Assembly (NCBI RefSeq): GCF_000499205.1
Contig: NZ_AWUK01000010.1
Location: 124,001 to 188,000, forward strand
Source of the DNA: Paenibacillus sp. MAEPY2
GTDB taxonomy: Bacteria; Bacillota; Bacilli; Paenibacillales; Paenibacillaceae
DNA: 64,000 nucleotides
Reading direction: 5' to 3'
The notes under the pieces are model-generated. The model was not told the origin of the DNA. It saw nothing but the letters and a program-made list of their open reading frames with translations, and ran no database searches. A program made the translations under genes and the position numbers. Below, in pieces: positions 26,170 to 34,690 of this stretch (the first letter of the stretch is position 1; every line of letters begins with the position of its first letter).

Positions 26170-26517
26170 TTCATCTAGGCTCTGTGTGTCCGGTACGTTG
26201 TGTACTCCCCATTTGCATATTTCCTCAAGAATCGGCATCAGACTCTTACCTCTTATTGTTAAGGAATACTCGACCTTCGGTGGTGTCTGGTCATATTCCA
26301 CTCTCTTCACAACATCATCGCGTTCCAGATCATTCAGTTGGGAGGTTAGCACTTTGTACGTAATTCCAGGGACACGTCGCTTGAGTTCTCCGTACCGTGT
26401 AACCCCATGAAAGGCAAGTTGATACATGATCTTCATCTTCCACTTCCCGCCTATAATGGACAAGGTGTAGTCAAATGGAGTTAGTGCTTCCTCCTTGGTT
26501 GTACTTAGTTTATCCAT
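26161..26517 (-). CDS. HxlR-family transcriptional regulator
   Basis: A 118-residue winged helix: YTLSIIGGKWKMKIMYQL, RYGELKRRVPGITYKVLTSQLNDLERDDVV, then [16 protein letters not shown]. This is the classic HxlR layout. No cysteine lies in the usual N-terminal redox position, so it is probably not a YodB-type thiol sensor. GAAGGAGCG precedes the start. It is divergent from a flavin reductase, with a perfect inverted repeat between them (26541-26562). Confidence 0.9.
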   Translation of the reverse strand: MDKLSTTKEEALTPFDYTLSIIGGKWKMKIMYQLAFHGVTRYGELKRRVPGITYKVLTSQLNDLERDDVVKRVEYDQTPPKVEYSLTIRGKSLMPILEEICKWGVHNVPDTQSLDELQ

Positions 26518-26540
26518 CGTAGATACGCTCCTTCGAGTAG

Positions 26541-26562
26541 GTACGCACTTTGAAGTGCGTAC
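26541..26562. promoter_or_regulatory. Inverted repeat operator between HxlR and flavin reductase genes
   Basis: GTACGCACTT and AAGTGCGTAC are perfect 10-bp arms around TG. GTAC half sites at this spacing are typical for HxlR proteins. A T run follows on the + strand, so a terminator is possible, but no gene reads into it from the left. Confidence 0.65.
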
Positions 26563-26670
26563 TTTTTTTGTACTGAATATGTGTATATTCTTAAATCAAC
26601 TATATTGGTCCCATTGTATTTTGTAAACCGATGGAGCCGCGGATGGGAATGGAAGAAAGGACGTGAAGGA

Positions 26671-27279
26671 TTGCCAAAACATAATGCAAAGGAGTTTGTA
26701 ACAGGAGATCTCTCTGTAGAGGAAATGTACAAACTGATGATCGGTTCGGTGGTACCGCGGCCTATTGCGTGGGTTTCCACGAGGAGCAAGGAGGGGGTTC
26801 TTAACCTGGCGCCCTTTAGTTTTTTTACCGTAGCATCGCGAAACCCGCCTACACTGCTCATTTCCATTGGACCAGGTGTGGGCAATAGGGAAGGTACCGT
26901 CAAAGATACACTGGTTAATATCCGAGAGACGGGGGAGTATGTCATTAATGTGGTCCCAGCATCGTTGGTAGAGTCGATGCAGCGATCGTCTGCTGACCTG
27001 GCATCAGAGGAAAATGAATTTGAACGAGCAGGTGTTACGCCTAATCCGGGCAAATGTGTGAATGTGCCTTCCGTGCTTGAAGCTCCGATTGCCTTTGAAC
27101 TTACACTGGATCGGATTATTGCGGTGGGTACAGATCATCTGGTCTTGGGGAAGGTAGAGCAAGCTCAGGTTGAGCATGAGGCATATGCGGGTGATTATAA
27201 AATAGCAATAGAGAATTGGCAGCCGGTAGCCAGTCTAGCTGGAGATTATGCCTTAATCAAAAGGGCATTTACCGTATGA
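26671..27279 (+). CDS. Flavin reductase-like (FMN-binding) protein
   Basis: A 202-residue protein of the flavin reductase domain family. IGSVVPRPIAWVSTRSKEGVLNLAPFSFF is the FMN-binding signature, followed by NPPTLLISIG and TGEYVINVV. It likely reduces or binds FMN in the cytoplasm. The start is a TTG; ribosome-binding candidates AAAGGA and GAAGGA lie close upstream. It is divergent from an HxlR gene, an arrangement typical of electrophile-responsive reductases. Confidence 0.83.
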   Translation: MPKHNAKEFVTGDLSVEEMYKLMIGSVVPRPIAWVSTRSKEGVLNLAPFSFFTVASRNPPTLLISIGPGVGNREGTVKDTLVNIRETGEYVINVVPASLVESMQRSSADLASEENEFERAGVTPNPGKCVNVPSVLEAPIAFELTLDRIIAVGTDHLVLGKVEQAQVEHEAYAGDYKIAIENWQPVASLAGDYALIKRAFTV

Positions 27280-27320
27280 AACGGGACCTAATCAGCCCCT
27301 ACTAGAAATTTTGGACAGAT

Positions 27321-27369
27321 AAAAGGGGCCATGTCTCCAGTTATGAAACTGAAGAAGGGACCCCTTTCC
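27321..27369. terminator. Inverted repeat between convergent genes
   Basis: aaaggggcc pairs with ggacccctttc, with an inner cagtt/aactg stem. It lies between the ends of the flavin reductase and GH43 genes and may act on both strands. Confidence 0.6.
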
Positions 27370-27409
27370 TGAAATGCAGAACGCTCAGTGCTCATCCCCA
27401 ATGGTTAAA

Positions 27410-29278
27410 CTAAAAATCGGTTCGCCCAAATGTAGCATCGCCCTTCACCGTTGCACTACTGGAGGCATTGATGGCGTCCAGCTGCAATACATAGTCGTAA
27501 TGCCGGATGTAGTATCCAGGCTGGCTGTACGACTGAAGTGATACTTTGGTGCTGTCTGCCCAGCCTTGACTGCTCAGAAACGTGGCATCTCCTTTATAGG
27601 CGTTTGAATCCGCGTAAGCTTCAAGTACGATTTTGTTGCTGGCATTGCGCTTTAGGAAGTAGCCCGGGAAGTTGATGGACTCCAGTGATATCCCGGTCGA
27701 ATTTGCGAGCCCTGGTACAACGCGGAACTGGGAGTCCAGCACAGGGGAGACGTTAGCGTCGATCCGGGCGGTGAAGTTGGAATGACGGATGTACCGATCC
27801 GGATAATTGAAGGAACTGAAACGGCTGTAATTTGTCGCATCAGGTGCTGCTGGCCCTAACATTTTGACCTCATGCAGGGTTGGGGTGTACCAGTTGCCCG
27901 GGTTGTTCCACAGGACAGCGTTGACCATATTAATGCGTACATAACGGGCGGTAAAATGAACAGCGTCGGTTGTAAACCCATAGGTAGTGTTGCTGGTTCG
28001 ATCCAGCGTGGAGTAGTTGACGCCATCGTTGCTGATTTCAATTTTGTATTTATAATAGCCTTCTGAACCTTTATACATAAACCAAGAGATATCGATCTCC
28101 GTGATGGTCTTCGGTGCGCCAAAATCGACCTGCCACCAGGCGGGCCAAGTATTGGACGAAGCGGCCCATGAGGTCTGATAATTGCCATCATTGACATTGG
28201 ATGCAGATGAGCCGGAGGCTGTGGAGATGGCGGTAGCTGTTTTGCCTTGGGCGTGATTCACAAGAGAAGGTGGCGTTACCGTGCCTGTTACAGCATCGAT
28301 ATTCCACTCTTTGTACCACTCTAGTGAGGCACTGCCGTTTGAATCATTCAGGGTCAGTGGCAGCCAGATGTGCTTATGCTCACCAAGATTGAGTGGATTC
28401 CAGCGGTCGCCCGTATAAATATAGGATGTGGTGTTGCTGCCTGTAATCGTGGCAATATCATGGATTTGTGAGCCGAAGGCTGATGGATTGCCATAAGGTG
28501 TAAGAGCGGACCACGTACCTGTCATGGACGATGCGGTTGCATACGCGCCCTGATTCGGATACCAGCCAGCAGCTTGGGAGGTGAAGAGGTAGTAGCGATT
28601 GCCTTTTTTCACAACGGCAGGAGCTTCACGATAGGCATTCTCAAATTGCCAGCCCACAAAGGATTCCACACCGGTATAGCTGGCGTTCATTTTGAAAATA
28701 GCCATCGTATCATTGGCCCCGCCATTCTTGCGGGAGGCTGTAATCAGATAGCCTGTACCGTCTGTATCTACGAAAACAGTCATGTCACGTGACTCATAAT
28801 CCAAAGGCCGAAAACTTCCCTCATACGTGAATTTGCCGTTTGGAGTGCTGCTCGTCGCTACCGCGACCCGCCCTAGATTGTAGTCCGTGCCGTTCTCGTA
28901 ATGAGCCCATAACACATATTGCTTCGTGGAGGCATTGTAGATGACCTTGGGTCGTTCGATTTTGCTGGAGGCCAGCTCAGTTGCAGAATCCTTGGTCAGG
29001 ATGGCATTGCTGAACGTCCAGTTCTTCAGATCGGTTGAAGTATAGACGTTGACACTGTCAAACTTGCCGCTGACCGCATGTTCGCCGTACCAATAATACA
29101 TGCTGCCGACTTTCAGAATGTTTCCGCTATTGGCCTGAATCGGGTTGCCAGCGGTATCCAGCCAATCGGAACCATTGGTGATGGTCACGCTTGCGGCGCT
29201 AGTTCGTTCGGGGTGAAGGCCAAACATGGTTAGCGTGAGCGCGAAGACTAGAAACCAGACTGCTTTCCTGTTACCCAT
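27410..29278 (-). CDS. Secreted GH43-family glycoside hydrolase with F5/8 and AbfB-type modules
   Basis: 622 residues with a signal peptide (cut near TSAA). A five-bladed GH43-type catalytic domain spans ~35-335 (MYYWYGEHAV, IERPKVIYN, WQFENAYREAPAVVKKG, IYTGDRWNP). An F5/8 type C carbohydrate-binding domain follows (~345-485; NVNDGNYQTSWAA), then an AbfB-like beta-trefoil (~490-620; YIRHSNFTARID, GYYIRHYDYVLQLDA) that binds arabinofuranose in related enzymes. The catalytic domain resembles the exo-galactanase branch of GH43. With the arabinose-binding module, arabinogalactan or arabinoxylan side chains are likely targets (inference). A cre-like site lies upstream. Confidence 0.86.
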   Translation of the reverse strand: MGNRKAVWFLVFALTLTMFGLHPERTSAASVTITNGSDWLDTAGNPIQANSGNILKVGSMYYWYGEHAVSGKFDSVNVYTSTDLKNWTFSNAILTKDSATELASSKIERPKVIYNASTKQYVLWAHYENGTDYNLGRVAVATSSTPNGKFTYEGSFRPLDYESRDMTVFVDTDGTGYLITASRKNGGANDTMAIFKMNASYTGVESFVGWQFENAYREAPAVVKKGNRYYLFTSQAAGWYPNQGAYATASSMTGTWSALTPYGNPSAFGSQIHDIATITGSNTTSYIYTGDRWNPLNLGEHKHIWLPLTLNDSNGSASLEWYKEWNIDAVTGTVTPPSLVNHAQGKTATAISTASGSSASNVNDGNYQTSWAASSNTWPAWWQVDFGAPKTITEIDISWFMYKGSEGYYKYKIEISNDGVNYSTLDRTSNTTYGFTTDAVHFTARYVRINMVNAVLWNNPGNWYTPTLHEVKMLGPAAPDATNYSRFSSFNYPDRYIRHSNFTARIDANVSPVLDSQFRVVPGLANSTGISLESINFPGYFLKRNASNKIVLEAYADSNAYKGDATFLSSQGWADSTKVSLQSYSQPGYYIRHYDYVLQLDAINASSSATVKGDATFGRTDF

Positions 29279-29306
29279 TGGATATACCTCCTATGTTCGA
29301 ACTAAT

Positions 29307-29320
29307 ATAGAGCGCTTACA
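29307..29320 (-). promoter_or_regulatory. cre-like site upstream of the GH43 gene
   Basis: Read on the minus strand, TGTAAGCGCTCTAT keeps the core of the CcpA consensus (TGTAARCG) but diverges at the 3' end. It lies 29 bp before the start, so CcpA repression is plausible. Confidence 0.45.
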
Positions 29321-29501
29321 ATTTGATTGTAATAAAAATCAATTCTAGTACAAGTGAACAATGTATACTCCAATGAACAAATGGGGCTTTTACCAGTGTA
29401 TAGCGGCAATAGCGAGTCATTTATCCACCGAGAATTGTATCAATCGGGAATTGTCGCTTTGGCCTTGTACTGTATCCGTCCAACATTCAGGCTGTAAAGA
29501 C

Positions 29502-29534
29502 AAAAAGACCGGGAGTCCCAAGACTCGCCAGTCT
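29502..29534 (-). terminator. Terminator of the DEAD-box helicase gene
   Basis: On the minus strand agactggcgagtc pairs with actcccggtct (small mismatches), followed by TTTTTGT. It lies about 90 bp past the helicase stop. Confidence 0.75.
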
Positions 29535-29623
29535 ATTTCATATATGGTTTTACCAAAGAACCTTTCCTAGAAAAACTTTAGTTATACTTCTAATAAGATG
29601 GAATCAACCTAAGGTAACGGGAG

Positions 29624-31069
29624 TTATTTATGACCTTTGCGAACCTTGAGCTGCATGCGTTTTATCGTTGTCGTTTGCATAACCTCAAGCACGAGAGGGC
29701 CTTTGCCGTTCAGAATCTCCACATCGGTTACATTATCCAGAATGGTAATAATCCCGATGTCGTCTGCAGTAACGCCTTCAATCTTGGCGATGGTACCCAC
29801 GAAGTCTACTGCACGGAGCTTCTTCTTCTTGCCACCGTTGAAGTTCAGTTTCATGATCTGCTGGTTCAGCTGTTCACGCTTGTCCTTTTTGCGTTCAGGC
29901 ACAATCTTCAATCGCTTCTCGAACTCTTCCCGGCGACGGTCAACAGCTTCCTCGGAAGGAGCTTTAACGACAGGGATCTCAAATCCGATATAGGATTCGA
30001 TCTCAGCCAGACGTCTGCCATCCTTCGGTGTAACCAAAGTAAAGGCTTTACCTGTTTTCCCTGCGCGACCCGTACGGCCTGTACGGTGCACATATCCTTC
30101 TTTTTCCAAAGGAATATCGTAGTTGATGACATGGGTAATATTCGTGATATCAATACCTCGTGCGGCTACATCAGTCGCAATCAGATAACGGAATTGTCCT
30201 CTTCTGAATGCATTCATCACTTCGATGCGCTCATCTTGTTCCATACCTCCATGGATGCGATCCGCTGGATAATCGAGGTCAGCCATGACACGGAACAGTT
30301 TATCCACGTTCTCCTGCGTACGACAGAACACGATACAGCTATCCGGATTCTCGACAATGAACAAGTCCTGAAGCAGCGCCGTTTTGTTCACCTCTGGAAC
30401 GTGAATCACAGCATGTTCAATCGTGGCTGTGGTAAGACCACTTGCCTTGATCTCAATCTCCACCGGATTGTTCATGTATTTGCGTGACAGCTTGGCTACA
30501 TCTTCCGGGAACGTAGCGGAAAATAACATTGTCACCCGCTCGCTAGGCAGTGCCTGAATAATGGCTTGCACTGTCTCGATAAAGCCCATATTCAGCATCT
30601 CATCGGCCTCGTCAATGACAAGGTAGGAGATCCGATCCAGTGGCAGGGTGCCGCGTTCGATGTGGTCCAGTACCCGTCCAGGTGTGCCTACAGCGACATG
30701 CGTTCTTTGTTTTAACTCGGCTTTTTGAACATGAAAAGGGGACTGACCGTATAATGCGGTTGCTTTAATACGTTTAAAACGACCGATATTGGTAATATCT
30801 TCGTTAACTTGCAAAGCCAACTCGCGGGTTGGTGTGAGAATCAAAGCCTGAGGCTTATTTTCGTTCCAATCCACCAGCTCACAGAGCGGAATGCCGTAGG
30901 CGGCTGTTTTTCCGCTACCTGTTTGGGATTTGACCACAAGATCTTTATTTTCAAGGGCTACTGGAATCACTTTGGTTTGAACCTCCGTTGGGGTTTCATA
31001 GCCCAGGCTATCCAGCGCTTTTACGATTTCTTCGCCAAGTCCATAATCTTTAAATTGTTGCTTACTCAT
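29624..31069 (-). CDS. dbpA: ATP-dependent RNA helicase DbpA (DEAD box)
   Basis: 481 residues. Helicase motifs: Q motif (YETPTEVQ), SQTGSGKT (Walker A), PTRELA, TPGR, DEAD (VIDEADEML), SAT, and in the second domain [10 protein letters not shown] and [10 protein letters not shown]. The C-terminal ~75 residues ([26 protein letters not shown]) are the DbpA/YxiN RNA-binding domain, which recognises hairpin 92 of 23S rRNA. This points to a role in assembly of the large ribosomal subunit (family knowledge). AAGAGG precedes the start. A single gene with its own terminator. Confidence 0.93.
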   Translation of the reverse strand: MSKQQFKDYGLGEEIVKALDSLGYETPTEVQTKVIPVALENKDLVVKSQTGSGKTAAYGIPLCELVDWNENKPQALILTPTRELALQVNEDITNIGRFKRIKATALYGQSPFHVQKAELKQRTHVAVGTPGRVLDHIERGTLPLDRISYLVIDEADEMLNMGFIETVQAIIQALPSERVTMLFSATFPEDVAKLSRKYMNNPVEIEIKASGLTTATIEHAVIHVPEVNKTALLQDLFIVENPDSCIVFCRTQENVDKLFRVMADLDYPADRIHGGMEQDERIEVMNAFRRGQFRYLIATDVAARGIDITNITHVINYDIPLEKEGYVHRTGRTGRAGKTGKAFTLVTPKDGRRLAEIESYIGFEIPVVKAPSEEAVDRRREEFEKRLKIVPERKKDKREQLNQQIMKLNFNGGKKKKLRAVDFVGTIAKIEGVTADDIGIITILDNVTDVEILNGKGPLVLEVMQTTTIKRMQLKVRKGHK

Positions 31070-31192
31070 CGTTAACCTCTTTTACGTTAGTTTTGAATAC
31101 TCTACATACAAGCATTGCACCGTACATTTATCGTATACCTCTTTATTATACTCTATATACAGGTGGGTTAACGGAGTAATTCACAATGATGT

Positions 31193-32146
31193 TTAAATCG
31201 TATTATGCAAACCAAGTCTTTCTGAACTCCAGTCCCATAATTCTAAGGCGCGTTCGGGGCTGTAGGATTCCTCGGAAGAAGGGATTTTCTTCGGTCCATC
31301 CCAGTACGTTCCCTTCAATTCGCTTATAGGTTGATGTAATACGAGACTTGAAAGGTCAATTCCTGATTGCCTGGTGGTGCGTATGCCAGCATTAAAGAAA
31401 CGCATCAGAGGCATTACATAATTCCACATGAAACGAAGGAGCGGGCGATACTCTCTGGCGAGAGCGGAACCTTTGCCAGGCATCATCCCAGGATTAAATG
31501 CAGCGACGGCAACAGTTCTTCCAGATTGTTGGACTTGGCGGGCGAGTTCATATGTGAAATACAAATTGCATAACTTCGATGTTGTATAACGTAGTTGTCC
31601 CCGGGCAGAAGGAGAGAGGTCTGAAAGTAATTGATCGGACTGGGCTGGATCAGACATGATATTGGGATGAGCATAGCGAGGAGCGGGCATACCGGTTTTG
31701 GCTCCGGGATCATGCGTGTCACTGGATACAACGATTATTCGCCCCTGTTCCTGAAGCGACTCAAGCAGCAAGCGGACGAGCAGGAAATGCCCCAGATGGT
31801 TGACTCCAAAGGTTGCCTCGACACCATCCGTAGTGGATTGTGTATTTTGCACAAATTGAGACCCGGCATTGCAAACGATGGCATAGAGGGGTGGAAGATC
31901 GGTTTGTATATATTGCGCTGCAAGTTTCCTTATGGATGCCGTTGAAGCCAAGTCTAGCTCCATAGCCGAAATATTGGGGTTACTCGTAGATTGGATCAAC
32001 GTCTGCACTGCAGCGTTTCCTCTACTTAGGCTGCGAGAAGCAATAACGACATGCCACTTTTGAGATGAAGCGATCACTTTGGCACATTCATATCCAAGAC
32101 CGGTATTACCGCCTGTAATAATCACTGTTTTATTGGGTTTACTCAT
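31193..32146 (-). CDS. Short-chain dehydrogenase, retinol-dehydrogenase-like
   Basis: A 317-residue SDR of the longer, retinol dehydrogenase/protochlorophyllide reductase-like type. TGGNTGLGYECAK is the cofactor loop, with Arg in ASRSLSRG favouring NADPH. CNAG replaces NNAG, and the active site is VVSSDTH...YTTSKLCNL. FNPGMMPG follows. Its start lies 32 bp from a perfect 19-bp palindrome, and the TetR gene on the same strand upstream is the likely repressor. The substrate is unknown. Confidence 0.87.
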   Translation of the reverse strand: MSKPNKTVIITGGNTGLGYECAKVIASSQKWHVVIASRSLSRGNAAVQTLIQSTSNPNISAMELDLASTASIRKLAAQYIQTDLPPLYAIVCNAGSQFVQNTQSTTDGVEATFGVNHLGHFLLVRLLLESLQEQGRIIVVSSDTHDPGAKTGMPAPRYAHPNIMSDPAQSDQLLSDLSPSARGQLRYTTSKLCNLYFTYELARQVQQSGRTVAVAAFNPGMMPGKGSALAREYRPLLRFMWNYVMPLMRFFNAGIRTTRQSGIDLSSLVLHQPISELKGTYWDGPKKIPSSEESYSPERALELWDWSSERLGLHNTI

Positions 32147-32178
32147 GGATTACACTCCCTTGAATGAATTTATATTAA

Positions 32179-32197
32179 ATACGATACTGTATCGTAT
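32179..32197. promoter_or_regulatory. Perfect 19-bp palindromic TetR operator
   Basis: ATACGATAC, one T, GTATCGTAT. It lies between the TetR gene and the SDR gene, directly before the SDR start. TetR-family operators commonly have this length and symmetry. Confidence 0.7.
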
Positions 32198-32244
32198 CGT
32201 TAATTGTCAATAAAAAAAGGTCCTGCTAATTAGCGGGACCTCAA

Positions 32245-32856
32245 TCATTTGGGTTGTATTCCGTTTAAAATCATATCAATACCGCGTTTCAGTTCGTTAT
32301 CCAGATCGGATGAAGTTGGTTTGAGCAAGAGCTGATACATAATAAAACCGATTATAAAATCAGACACCAGATCCAGATCTGTATCTTGACGGAGTTTTTC
32401 TTTCGGGATATAACGTTCAAGCAGACTGGAGATTTCCTTGGTCTTCGGCAGTGAATGGTTTTCCCAGTACGACTCTGAAATCTGTGAACTGCCAGATAGG
32501 GTAGAAATCAGCAAAGAGAGCATCTGCTTCCCAAGCGGATTGTTCATCTGATGGGCAAAACTTTGGGCCATTTCGTACAACACTTCATGTAGTTCGCCTT
32601 GTACAGCTGTGCTGAACTCTGGCTTGACACGTTCCAGTGCATCCACGACCAGCGCTTCCTTGCTGCTCCAACGCCGATAAATTGAGCTTTTGCCTACGCC
32701 TGCGAGCTGTGCGACAGACTCCATACTCAGTTTCTCCACACCTACTTCGCCAAGTAAGGTTAGCGTGGCATCCAGTATGCGTTTGTGAACTTCTGTACTC
32801 CTTGGTCGACCGCGAGAAATGGGATTCTCCTGATCTGGGGGTTGCTTAGCGTCCAT
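32245..32856 (-). CDS. TetR/AcrR-family transcriptional regulator
   Basis: 203 residues. The N-terminal DNA-binding domain is HKRILDATLTLLGEVGVEKLSMESVAQLAGVGKSSIYRRWSSKEALV, with a classic TetR recognition helix; the ligand-binding helices follow, as in the TetR_C_16-like group. It is probably the repressor of the SDR gene that follows on the same strand, acting on the palindrome at 32179-32197 (inference). Confidence 0.88.
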   Translation of the reverse strand: MDAKQPPDQENPISRGRPRSTEVHKRILDATLTLLGEVGVEKLSMESVAQLAGVGKSSIYRRWSSKEALVVDALERVKPEFSTAVQGELHEVLYEMAQSFAHQMNNPLGKQMLSLLISTLSGSSQISESYWENHSLPKTKEISSLLERYIPKEKLRQDTDLDLVSDFIIGFIMYQLLLKPTSSDLDNELKRGIDMILNGIQPK

Positions 32857-32985
32857 GCGAATCCTTCCCCGTTCCTTATAAGATTATTTCGTTATTATAA
32901 CATATCATCTGTTCAATCTTGTGTTAATGGATGACCATCCTCATAGCGCCAGCCTGGGGAGGGAGTGATGTTGCAATGGAGTTAC

Positions 32986-33279
32986 CTATCCATACATCAG
33001 TACTTCGCCAACCAGTGTTGCATCCAAAGGTACAGTGACGGTCTCTCCTTCAATGATGAGTTCGGCATTTGGATGAAGTGAAATCAAGATGGGTCCTGAT
33101 TCAATACCGCTATCTACTTCATTATCGATGAGGACCTGTCCCTTTTCTTCATAAAAATCCGTAATTACCCCACTTACAGCTGGCTTCCCCTCCCTCTTTT
33201 CCGCGGCTTCTTCAGAACATCCTAACGTTAGTAGAAGCAAAATAAGCGGTAATAAGGATAATCTTCGTACAGTGGACAT
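32986..33279 (-). CDS. Small lipoprotein, possibly DUF3221-like
   Basis: 97 residues with signal peptide and lipobox LTLGC. The mature part (GVITDFYEEKGQVLID, ILISLHPNAELI) is a small beta-barrel-like sequence resembling DUF3221 lipoproteins. Those are usually somewhat longer, with a conserved SYPAQ-like end that is absent here, so it may be truncated or a different family. GAGGTGAGCAACAG precedes the start. Confidence 0.65.
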   Translation of the reverse strand: MSTVRRLSLLPLILLLLTLGCSEEAAEKREGKPAVSGVITDFYEEKGQVLIDNEVDSGIESGPILISLHPNAELIIEGETVTVPLDATLVGEVLMYG

Positions 33280-33382
33280 CTGTTGCTCACCTCATTTTTT
33301 TGTAGTGTTATCTTTACGTATGACGGTTTTTGAGCTTTCAAAGTTCCTGATCATCGCTGAAAAAGAACGGAAATACCTCAAT

Positions 33383-33412
33383 TTGATCTGGAATCAGAAA
33401 ATGGAATATGTT
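33383..33412 (+). promoter_or_regulatory. Likely promoter of the macrolide phosphotransferase transcript
   Basis: TTGATC, 18 bp, TATGTT. Transcription would start shortly before the leader peptide ribosome-binding site. Confidence 0.5.
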
Positions 33413-33447
33413 AACATATGGGTAACTTACAGAACGGAGGGATACGT

Positions 33448-33474
33448 GTGGCAAATTTTATCCGATTGAGATAG
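33448..33474 (+). CDS. Leader peptide VANFIRLR (macrolide-sensing, putative)
   Basis: An eight-codon ORF starting GTG (read as Met) with GGAGGG ending 6-7 bp upstream and a TAG stop. The product is (M)ANFIRLR. The Arg-Leu-Arg ending is the +X+ motif that makes ribosomes stall when a macrolide sits in the exit tunnel, as in the ErmD and Mef/Msr leader peptides (established knowledge). The next gene encodes a macrolide phosphotransferase and a terminator hairpin lies between, so this is most likely a drug-dependent attenuator. An overlapping GTG two bases earlier would give a different 7-codon peptide without the motif. Confidence 0.7.
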   Translation: MANFIRLR

Positions 33475-33570
33475 TATGGCGAAACATTTGTTTGCGCTTG
33501 CTGTATTTCTGCCTGTGTGCAGCTCATCGGGATCGGTTTGCCTATTTACACGTATGCCGCTAGTCGTGAA

Positions 33571-33598
33571 AGAATCGCTCTTCTAGAGTGGTTCTTTT
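33571..33598 (+). terminator. Attenuator terminator before the macrolide phosphotransferase
   Basis: agaatcgctct pairs with agagtggttct (11 bp, two G-U pairs) around a 3-base loop, followed by TTT and a later T7 run. It sits 97 bp after the leader peptide stop and 118 bp before the phosphotransferase start, so read-through must be regulated for the gene to be expressed. Confidence 0.7.
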
Positions 33599-33715
33599 AT
33601 GTACTACTATTTTTTTGCGAGCATTCAGGTATACCCAATTTTCGAAATGGACTGCACAGGCATGAATAAATGTCTGTGTTTTTTAATTTTATGGAGGAAA
33701 AGGGGATTACCCGAT

Positions 33716-34654
33716 ATGACAAAATCGAACGTGAATGAGCATTTGGAATTTCAAAAGAAATTAACATCTTTAGCTAAGCAGAATGGGCTTCGGATTGCTG
33801 AGGAATCCATGAAAATCAATGAGTCAGGTATGGACTTTCGCGTAGCGTTTGTCACCGATGAACAGGGACAACAGTGGATACTGCGCCAGCCGCGGCGCGA
33901 GGATGTATGGGAAAGGGCAGAAAATGAGCTCAAAGTGCTGGAGGTTGTAAAAAGCCATCTGCCAGTAGAGGTACCGGAATGGCGGATTTGTACGCCGGAA
34001 CTGATCGCTTATCCTTTACTTGATGGAGAACCGATTGCGGTCGTTGATCCGGCAGGGGGAGGATATGCATGGCGATTTCCGCAGGAAAGCTTATCTGATC
34101 ATTTTTTAGATTCGCTCGCTGCAACACTCGCGGCATTGCACAACATTGATCCCGATGAGGCGGTAAAGGGCGGAGTGCCAAGCAAGACGCCTAAGGAAGC
34201 TCGTGAAGCTTTTGCAGCCAATATAGAGGAGATTAAACAAAGCTTTGAGGTGCCAGAACAATTGGCTAAGCGGTGGAAAACGTGGCTGACAACGGACAGC
34301 TATTGGCCTGAACACTCAACGTTCAATCACGGTGATCTGCATCCGCCGCATATTATCGTCGACGATACCCAACGGGTAACCGGGCTGATTGATTGGACTG
34401 AGGCGGAGATTGCCGATCCGGGAAAGGATTTTGTCATCTATTATGCGCTCTTTGAAGAGGAAGGGTTGCGGGATTTGCTCAATCGCTATGAGAAAGCAGG
34501 GGGAAGGACATGGCCCCGGATGCTGGAGCATATTCGGGAGCAGTGGGCGGCATACCCGGCAATCGTTGCACAGTTTGCACTAATCACTGGGGAAGAGTCC
34601 AATATGGAAATGGCAAGAGGTATGCTTGCGAGCTGGGATGTGAAGCGGGATTAA
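33716..34654 (+). CDS. mph: Macrolide 2'-phosphotransferase (Mph family)
   Basis: 312 residues. It shares the Mph layout: MKINESGMDFRVAFVTDEQG, WILRQPRREDV (nucleotide-binding lobe), VEVPEWRICTPELIAYPLLDGEP, then the catalytic loop FNHGDLHPPHI (Asp base) and metal-binding GLIDWTEAEIADPGKDF. These enzymes inactivate macrolides by GTP-dependent phosphorylation of the desosamine 2'-OH (family knowledge). I start at MTKSN. A leader peptide with the RLR stall motif and a terminator hairpin precede the gene, so expression is probably induced by macrolides. It is likely an intrinsic gene, since no mobile element lies near. Confidence 0.85.
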   Translation: MTKSNVNEHLEFQKKLTSLAKQNGLRIAEESMKINESGMDFRVAFVTDEQGQQWILRQPRREDVWERAENELKVLEVVKSHLPVEVPEWRICTPELIAYPLLDGEPIAVVDPAGGGYAWRFPQESLSDHFLDSLAATLAALHNIDPDEAVKGGVPSKTPKEAREAFAANIEEIKQSFEVPEQLAKRWKTWLTTDSYWPEHSTFNHGDLHPPHIIVDDTQRVTGLIDWTEAEIADPGKDFVIYYALFEEEGLRDLLNRYEKAGGRTWPRMLEHIREQWAAYPAIVAQFALITGEESNMEMARGMLASWDVKRD

Positions 34655-34690
34655 TAGAAGGCGAGAAAACGCTAGTGAGGAGAAGGGTGC

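Larger units (their letters stand above)
29281..29623. other. Intergenic region: GH43 promoter and helicase terminator, no gene
   Basis: It holds the GH43 upstream region and a minus-strand terminator for the helicase. A 69-codon frame here (29361-29570) has no ribosome-binding site and no recognisable features, so I do not call it. Confidence 0.6.

Noticed and set aside
29361..29570. 69-codon frame between GH43 and helicase genes
   Set aside because: No ribosome-binding site, Cys/His/Trp-rich random-looking composition, and it covers the helicase terminator.
29630..30487. 285-codon frame antisense to the DbpA helicase gene
   Set aside because: A mirror of a strongly conserved gene. No domain, and the composition is typical of a shadow frame.
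33272..33469. 65-codon frame upstream of the macrolide phosphotransferase, ending in VWQILSD
   Set aside because: It spans the promoter and reads the leader-peptide region in another frame. The frame with the proper ribosome-binding site spacing gives VANFIRLR.
33716..34654. Macrolide resistance gene as a recently acquired mobile cassette
   Set aside because: No transposase, integrase, inverted repeats or sharp change in composition was seen around it.
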